Source of the DNA: Clostridia bacterium
GTDB taxonomy: Bacteria; Bacillota; Clostridia; Oscillospirales; Acutalibacteraceae
Assembly: GCA_900766895.1 (NCBI GenBank)
Contig: CAAFXF010000025.1
Location: 1 to 10,189, forward strand
Length of the DNA: 10,189 bases
Reading direction: 5' to 3'
Shown in pieces: positions 6,089 to 10,189 of this stretch. The number at the start of each line of letters is the position of its first letter. Position 1 is the first letter of the stretch. Position numbers and translations under genes: made by a program. Below the pieces are notes generated by a model that worked only from the letters and a program-made list of their open reading frames with translations, made no database searches and had not been told where the DNA came from.

Positions 6089-7034
6089 TTCCGACGTCCT
6101 CGTTTCTTGTCAAAATTTCCTTTGCAATGTAAACCGGTCGGTGCTTTGATTGCTCATAAATTTTTGCAATATATGAGCCGATTATTCCAAGTGTGGTAAG
6201 AATCAGTCCGCCAAAGAACGTCAGTAAAATTACAAGCTGTGTAAAGCCGTCAACATTGATGTTGTGTGTGAATTTTCTTATCAGTGTTACGATAAAATAA
6301 ACAACGGAAAAAATTGTGGCAGTACCGCCGATGTATGCCGAAAGCTTTAGCGGTGCGGTGGAAAATGCCATAATTCCGCCTATGCCGTATTTTACAAGTC
6401 TGCCAAAGCTCCATTTTGTTGCACCGTCGTTGCGTTCGTCAGCCTCATATTCAACATATTCGGTGTTAAATCCAACCCAGCTGAAGATACCCTTCGAAAA
6501 TCTGTGGTATTCACCGAGTGACAGTATGGCATCCTTAACCTTTGATGTGAACACTCTGAAATCCGACGCACCGTTTTTGAACTCGGTCTCAACCATACTG
6601 TTTGTGATTTTGTAGTACAGCGATTTTATGCCTGAAATCAGCTTGCCCTCGTTGCGCTTGCTTTGGTATGCACAAACACAGTCAAGCTCCGGGTTGGCAA
6701 CGAGCGTGCGGTACATTTGGTATGCCGTTTTGGGATGCTGTTGAAGGTCGGCATCTATAAGGCATACAGCCTTGCCCGTGCTGTTTTTCAGCCCTGCAAA
6801 TATTGCCGATTCTTTGCCGAAGTTTCTTGAAAAATTAATTACGGTAATGCTTTTGTTCGGGTGCTTTTCATACAATTCCTTTAGCCTTTGCTGTGTGGAA
6901 TCCGTGCTCCCGTCGTTAACAAAAACATATTCGTAGCTTATCGGTGCAAGGTCAAGCACCTTCTCTGCCTCGTCAAAAAAGGCTTCAATATTGCCCTCCT
7001 CGTTGTAGCAGGGTATGATTAAAGAAAAATCCAT
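6078..7034 (-). CDS. GtrB/YkcC-like family 2 glycosyltransferase
   Basis: This 318-residue membrane-anchored glycosyltransferase belongs to the DPM1/GtrB/YkcC/CsbB group, which moves a sugar from a nucleotide donor onto undecaprenyl phosphate on the cytoplasmic face. Residues 1-225 are the GT-A domain: LIIPCYNEEGNI (5-16), VNDGSTDST (39-47), NFGKESAIFAGL (71-82), the metal-binding DAD (94-96) in LIDADLQQHP, and RNDGATKW (201-208), which corresponds to the family's R-x-x-G-x-SKW/Y element. Two membrane helices follow, at about 231-253 and 266-290. The sugar cannot be told from sequence. The start at 7034 has AAGGA 11 bases upstream, inside a 17-bp tandem repeat. A GtrA-like gene, its usual partner, is divergent across a shared promoter region. 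Last codons overlap DUF1653. Confidence 0.92.
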   Translation of the reverse strand: MDFSLIIPCYNEEGNIEAFFDEAEKVLDLAPISYEYVFVNDGSTDSTQQRLKELYEKHPNKSITVINFSRNFGKESAIFAGLKNSTGKAVCLIDADLQQHPKTAYQMYRTLVANPELDCVCAYQSKRNEGKLISGIKSLYYKITNSMVETEFKNGASDFRVFTSKVKDAILSLGEYHRFSKGIFSWVGFNTEYVEYEADERNDGATKWSFGRLVKYGIGGIMAFSTAPLKLSAYIGGTATIFSVVYFIVTLIRKFTHNINVDGFTQLVILLTFFGGLILTTLGIIGSYIAKIYEQSKHRPVYIAKEILTRNEDVGNGN

Positions 7035-7041
7035 ATTGTTA

Positions 7042-7075
7042 TCTGTCCTTACGTTGATTCTGTCCTTACGTTGAT
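7042..7075. repeat. Perfect 17-bp tandem duplication in leader
   Basis: TCTGTCCTTACGTTGAT occurs twice head to tail (7042-7058 and 7059-7075) with no mismatch and no spacer. It lies between the minus-strand promoter and the glycosyltransferase start. Read on the minus strand, each copy carries AAGGACAG, so the likely Shine-Dalgarno sequence is itself duplicated 17 bases apart. Confidence 0.95.
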
Positions 7076-7098
7076 GAGTCTACCGCCAACTTATCTTG

Positions 7099-7127
7099 TT
7101 GACCGAAAATAGTCTTTGTGATAGAAT
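7099..7127 (+). promoter_or_regulatory. Candidate promoter P1 for gtrA-like gene
   Basis: TTGACC (7099-7104), 17-base spacer, TAGAAT (7122-7127); five of six bases match consensus in each box. Predicted start is near 7134, leaving about 37 bases before the ATG at 7171. Confidence 0.5.
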
Positions 7128-7144
7128 TATACCATAATTATAAT
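7116..7144 (+). promoter_or_regulatory. Candidate promoter P2 for gtrA-like gene
   Basis: TTGTGA (7116-7121), 17-base spacer, perfect TATAAT (7139-7144). The predicted start near 7151 leaves a leader of only about 20 bases. It is interleaved with P1 and with the minus-strand promoter. P1 and P2 may both be used; sequence alone does not decide. Confidence 0.55.
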
Positions 7145-7154
7145 TTTTATACAA
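7126..7154 (-). promoter_or_regulatory. Sigma-A-like promoter for glycosyltransferase unit
   Basis: On the minus strand, TTGTAT (7154-7149) and TATAAT (7131-7126) are separated by exactly 17 bases. A TG one base before the -10 makes it an extended -10 (TGGTATAAT). The predicted start is near 7119, giving a leader of about 85 bases that contains the tandem repeat. It fully overlaps the plus-strand promoters. Confidence 0.75.
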
Positions 7155-7170
7155 GGGCTTTGAATTTGGT

Positions 7171-7632
7171 ATGAAAAAGATTTTTAACAAGGAATTTATT
7201 TTGTATATTGTGTTCGGTGTGCTTACTACCGTTGTGTCGTGGGGTAGCTATACCCTGCTTGTAAACGCCTGCAAAATGCCAGTGTTTTGGTCAAACCTCA
7301 TCAGCTGGGTGTGTGCCGTGCTATTTGCATACATCACAAACAAGCTTTGGGTGTTTGAGTCAAAAAGCTGGGAGGTTAAATTGGTGCTGAAGGAGGCAGG
7401 CTCGTTTTTTGCATCAAGGGGTGCAACGGGAGTTTTGGAAATTGTTTTTGTTCCTATACTTGTAAAGCTGTCGTTTGACAACTTGTTTTACACTGCTTTT
7501 GAAAAAACGCACATTTCCTTTGGCATATTGTTTACCGAGGGCATATATTCAAAAATTGTCGTTTCATTTATTATCGTAATTTTGAACTATGTTTTTTCAA
7601 AGCTAATAGTATTCAAAAACAAGGCCGATTGA
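7171..7632 (+). CDS. GtrA-family membrane protein
   Basis: A 153-residue protein with four predicted membrane segments (about residues 8-32, 38-60, 77-100, 125-147) and short charged ends, as in GtrA. Family marks are the first helix FGVLTTVVSWGSYTLL, ISWVCAVLFAYITNKLWVF (the family's N-K/R-x-W-V-F element after helix 2), and the closing NYVFSKLIVFK. GtrA-like proteins are thought to move undecaprenyl-phosphate-linked sugars across the membrane for use by a separate outer-face enzyme. The divergent GtrB-like glycosyltransferase fits as its partner (inference). No third, polymer-modifying transferase is in the window. The ribosome binding site is weak: AAGGG about 13 bases before the ATG. The TGA stop lies in the loop of its terminator. 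Confidence 0.9.
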   Translation: MKKIFNKEFILYIVFGVLTTVVSWGSYTLLVNACKMPVFWSNLISWVCAVLFAYITNKLWVFESKSWEVKLVLKEAGSFFASRGATGVLEIVFVPILVKLSFDNLFYTAFEKTHISFGILFTEGIYSKIVVSFIIVILNYVFSKLIVFKNKAD

Positions 7633-7651
7633 TTTCGGTCTTTTATTTTTT
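7621..7651 (+). terminator. Intrinsic terminator of gtrA-like gene
   Basis: An 8-bp stem AAGGCCGA/TCGGTCTT (7621-7628 with 7635-7642, one G-U pair) and a 6-base loop, followed by TTATTTTTT. The gene's last codons form the left arm and the stop codon is in the loop. Confidence 0.8.
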
Positions 7652-7718
7652 ACACAAAAAGAGAGTGTGATTGTTGTATATTTTTTATGCTTTGTTTTAA
7701 TAAATATATAAATTAATA

Positions 7719-7747
7719 TTGAATATCCTTGTGATTTGTGAGATAAT
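7719..7747 (+). promoter_or_regulatory. Promoter for gltX-glnS
   Basis: TTGAAT (7719-7724), 17-base spacer, GATAAT (7742-7747), with TG one base before the -10 (extended -10). AT-rich DNA (about 7680-7718) lies upstream. The predicted start is near 7754, leaving a leader of about 37 bases, too short for a T-box riboswitch. Confidence 0.65.
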
Positions 7748-7790
7748 AAACTGTAATTTTATGTAAACTTTGATTTTTTAGGGAGAAAAT

Positions 7791-9452
7791 ATGACTGAAT
7801 TTCAAGAATTAGCACAGCTTTTGTTTGAGAATATTACAAAAACTCCTCAGGATATGGAGGAGCTTTATCCGCCGAGACAGCTTAAGGAGGGCGCAAGGGT
7901 AACCCGTTTTGCACCGAGTCCTACCGGATTTTTGCACTTTGGCAATTTGTTTACCTGTATGGTATCATACAAAACCGCAAAAGCCACTGACGGCGTTTTT
8001 TACGTAAGAGTTGAGGACACCGACCAAAAGAGAAAGGTTGACGGCGCTATTGACGTTATGCTAAAGGGCCTGTCGGTTTACGGCATAAATGCCGACGAGG
8101 GCGTTGTAGGTGACGACAAAGAGATAGGCGACTACGGACCTTATTATCAAAGCGCAAGAAAAGAAATCTACCAGGTATATGCAAAGTCACTTGTAGAGCA
8201 GGGGCTTGCTTATCCTTGCTTTTGTTCTGCCGAGGAGCTTGATTCAATTCGTGCCGAGCAGGAAAACGAAAGCATCAAGGGCTATTGGGGCAAATATGCA
8301 AAATGCAGAGACCTTACCCTTGAGCAAATCAAAGCCAATATTGACGCGGGTATGAGCTGGACTCTTCGTCTTAAATCACCGGGAGAGCTTGATAAAAAGT
8401 GTTATTTTGACGATATGATTAAGGGCAAAATCGAAATGCCCGAGAATGTTCAGGATATTGTTCTTCTTAAATCCGACGGAATACCGACATATCATTTTGC
8501 ACACGCAGTTGACGACCACCTTATGCGCACAACCCATGTGGTACGAGGTGACGAGTGGATTTCTTCCGTTCCCATCCATCTTCAGCTGTTCAAGGTGCTT
8601 GGCTTTAAGCCACCTAAATACGCTCACGTTTCTCCGATAATGAAGGAGGAAAACGGCGGCAAGCGTAAGCTGTCAAAAAGAAAAGACCCCGAAGCAGCAG
8701 TAACCTATTATGCCGAGGAGGGCTATCCTCAGCAAAGCGTAAACGAATATATGATGACTCTTGCTAATTCAAATTTTGAGGATTGGCGAAGAATGAACAA
8801 GGACGAGGATATAGACAAATTCCCGTTTAATTTGAAAAAAATGAGCGTGTCGGGTGCATTGTTTGATTTGGTAAAGCTTACCGATGTGTCAAAAAATGTT
8901 ATATCGCTTATGCCTGCCAAGCAGGTGTTTGACCTTGCATATGCCTGGGCAAAGGAATATCAGCCAAGGCTTGCAGACCTTTTTGCACAGGATACGGCAA
9001 AGGCAACAGCAATTCTTAACATTGACCGTGAGGGCAAAAAGCCGCGTAAGGATATTGCAAAGTGGAGCGATGTTTTGGATTACGTAAGCTATATGTACGA
9101 CGAAACCTTTGTGCCGTGCTACGAGCTTAACGGCAACGCAACACCTGCCCTTGCAGTAAAGGTTATTGAGGAATACCTAAAGGCAGTAAACCTTGACGAT
9201 GATAAGGATACATGGTTTGGCAGAATAAAGGACATTTGTCCGCTTGTTGACTGCACACCTAACGTTAAGGAATACAAGGCAGAGCCTGAAAAATTTGCAG
9301 GTCATGTAGGTGATGTGTCAACAATTATCCGTGTGGCTCTTACAGGCAGAACAAACACCCCCGATTTGTTTGCCATAACGGCTCTTTTGGGAGAGGGCAC
9401 AGTTAAGGCAAGACTTAATTCGGCATTAGAATATTATAAGGAGGCAATGTAA
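7791..9452 (+). CDS. gltX: Glutamyl-tRNA synthetase
   Basis: A class I synthetase of 553 residues that charges tRNA-Glu in the cytoplasm. A leader of about 37 residues including LYPPRQLKEGA precedes the catalytic start VTRFAPSPTG, a form I associate with clostridial GluRS; E. coli GluRS starts almost directly at this motif. The HIGH motif is HFGN at 49-52, VRVEDTDQKR (72-81) is the conserved ED-T-D stretch, and KLSKR at 293-297 is the KMSKS loop. CFC (143-145) and Cys172 could form the zinc site seen in some GluRS. The C-terminal 250 residues are the helical anticodon-binding part. Start: ATG 7791 after AGGGAG. Its stop TAA is immediately followed by the glnS ATG. Whether it discriminates against tRNA-Gln cannot be read here, but GlnRS next door makes discrimination likely. 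Confidence 0.95.
   Translation: MTEFQELAQLLFENITKTPQDMEELYPPRQLKEGARVTRFAPSPTGFLHFGNLFTCMVSYKTAKATDGVFYVRVEDTDQKRKVDGAIDVMLKGLSVYGINADEGVVGDDKEIGDYGPYYQSARKEIYQVYAKSLVEQGLAYPCFCSAEELDSIRAEQENESIKGYWGKYAKCRDLTLEQIKANIDAGMSWTLRLKSPGELDKKCYFDDMIKGKIEMPENVQDIVLLKSDGIPTYHFAHAVDDHLMRTTHVVRGDEWISSVPIHLQLFKVLGFKPPKYAHVSPIMKEENGGKRKLSKRKDPEAAVTYYAEEGYPQQSVNEYMMTLANSNFEDWRRMNKDEDIDKFPFNLKKMSVSGALFDLVKLTDVSKNVISLMPAKQVFDLAYAWAKEYQPRLADLFAQDTAKATAILNIDREGKKPRKDIAKWSDVLDYVSYMYDETFVPCYELNGNATPALAVKVIEEYLKAVNLDDDKDTWFGRIKDICPLVDCTPNVKEYKAEPEKFAGHVGDVSTIIRVALTGRTNTPDLFAITALLGEGTVKARLNSALEYYKEAM
9438..9444 (+). promoter_or_regulatory. glnS ribosome binding site inside gltX
   Basis: A full AAGGAGG, 8 bases before the glnS ATG, lies within the last codons of gltX. 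It fixes the glnS start at 9453 and indicates coupled, efficient translation of both synthetases from one message. Confidence 0.88.
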
Positions 9453-10189
9453 ATGGCAGTTGATGAAATTAAAGAAGAGGAAACCGTATCTCAAAACTTC
9501 ATTCACGATTTTATTGATGAGGACTTGGAAGAGGGAGTATATTCCAGAGTACAAACCCGTTTTCCTCCGGAGCCAAACGGCTATCTTCATATCGGACATG
9601 CAAAGGCTATTTGCATTAACTTCGGTGTAAAGAACAAGTACAACGGTGTTTGCAATTTGCGTATGGATGATACCAATCCAACCAAAGAGGATACAGAATA
9701 TGTGGACGCTATCAAGGAGGACATTAAGTGGCTCGGCTTTGATTGGGATAATGTATATTTTGCATCCGATTACTTTGATTATATTTACGAATGTGCAGTA
9801 AAGCTCATAAAAAAAGGACTTGCTTATGTTGATGAGTCAACTGCTGATGAAATCAGAGAGAGCCGAGGCACACTTACCGAGCCGGGCAAAAACAGCCCCT
9901 ACCGTGACAGACCTATTGAAGAGAGCCTTGACCTTTTCCAAAGAATGACAGACGGAGAATTTGAGGCAGGCTCAAAGGTGCTTCGTGCAAAGATAGATAT
10001 GGCGTCACCTAATATGAATATGCGTGACCCTATTATTTACCGCATTATGTATGCACATCATCACAGAACGGGTGACAAGTGGTGCGTTTATCCTATGTAC
10101 GATTTTGCACATCCGCTTTCAGATGCGTGCGAAAAGGTTACTCACTCACTTTGCTCACTTGAATTTGAAAATCACAGACCGCTTTACGA
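9453..10189 (+). CDS. glnS: Glutaminyl-tRNA synthetase, 5' part
   Basis: The first 245 codons of a class I synthetase that attaches Gln directly to tRNA-Gln; the frame stays open to the window's edge. It reads like E. coli GlnRS almost throughout: NFIHDFIDEDLEEG, RFPPEPNGYLHIGHAKAI (HIGH at 46-49), NLRMDDTNPTKEDTEYV, RGTLTEPGKNSPYRDRP, LRAKIDMASPNMNMRDP and KWCVYPMYDFAHPLSDA. The KMSKS loop and anticodon-binding barrels lie beyond the window. It starts directly after the gltX stop (TAAATG) with a perfect Shine-Dalgarno sequence. Many Firmicutes lack GlnRS and make Gln-tRNA by the GatCAB amidotransferase route; bacterial GlnRS is generally considered to have spread by transfer from eukaryotes. 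Confidence 0.97.
   Translation, partial: MAVDEIKEEETVSQNFIHDFIDEDLEEGVYSRVQTRFPPEPNGYLHIGHAKAICINFGVKNKYNGVCNLRMDDTNPTKEDTEYVDAIKEDIKWLGFDWDNVYFASDYFDYIYECAVKLIKKGLAYVDESTADEIRESRGTLTEPGKNSPYRDRPIEESLDLFQRMTDGEFEAGSKVLRAKIDMASPNMNMRDPIIYRIMYAHHHRTGDKWCVYPMYDFAHPLSDACEKVTHSLCSLEFENHRPLY

Noticed and set aside
7076..7119. Attenuator hairpin in the glycosyltransferase leader
   Set aside because: Only a 4-bp CAAC/GTTG pairing was found; too weak to call.
7761..7766. Minimal ATG-TAA reading frame in the gltX leader
   Set aside because: No Shine-Dalgarno sequence before it; likely chance in AT-rich DNA.
7633..7790. T-box or other riboswitch before gltX
   Set aside because: No T-box GGUGGNACCGCG-like element or long structured leader; only a promoter and about 37 leader bases are visible.

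Overview
The window looks like the end of an assembled contig from a low-to-mid GC Clostridia-type bacterium (Firmicutes), perhaps near the Ruminococcaceae/Oscillospiraceae. This rests on the gene content, AGGAGG-type ribosome binding sites and sigma-A-like promoters. It is an inference from style, not a database match. The first 19 bases are the 3' end of an Illumina read-2 adapter, so the left edge is a library artefact and genomic sequence starts at about base 20.

Bases 20-5843 (+) hold most of an F-type ATP synthase operon in canonical order: atpB (3' end only), atpE, atpF, a fused atpH-atpA, atpG, atpD, atpC. The main oddity is that the delta (OSCP) and alpha subunits form one uninterrupted 672-residue frame, although F1 normally contains three alpha chains and one delta. 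An in-frame ATG at the exact domain boundary (1599), with a weak Shine-Dalgarno sequence, could supply free alpha. AtpB also ends in a 40-residue charged tail. The operon closes with a 14-bp hairpin that can also terminate the convergent minus-strand genes.

Bases 5876-7034 (-) hold a two-gene unit: a GtrB/YkcC-like family 2 glycosyltransferase with two C-terminal membrane segments and, overlapping its end by 11 bp, a small DUF1653 protein. Bases 7171-7632 (+) encode a GtrA-like membrane protein, divergent from the glycosyltransferase. GtrA-like and GtrB-like proteins usually act together on undecaprenyl-phosphate-linked sugars: GtrB loads the sugar and GtrA is thought to flip the carrier. The 136-bp gap between them holds interleaved, mutually occluding divergent promoters and a perfect 17-bp tandem duplication in the glycosyltransferase leader.

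Bases 7791-10189 (+) hold an aminoacyl-tRNA synthetase pair: a complete glutamyl-tRNA synthetase (gltX) followed directly by glutaminyl-tRNA synthetase (glnS), which runs off the right edge. They look co-transcribed from an extended -10 promoter with no T-box leader. Having GlnRS suggests that Gln-tRNA is made directly, at least in part.

No RNA genes, insertion sequences or CRISPR arrays were seen, and no stretch over 300 bases lacks a gene. Apart from the delta-alpha fusion and the promoter/repeat region, this is conserved housekeeping DNA; I do not see a wholly new system.
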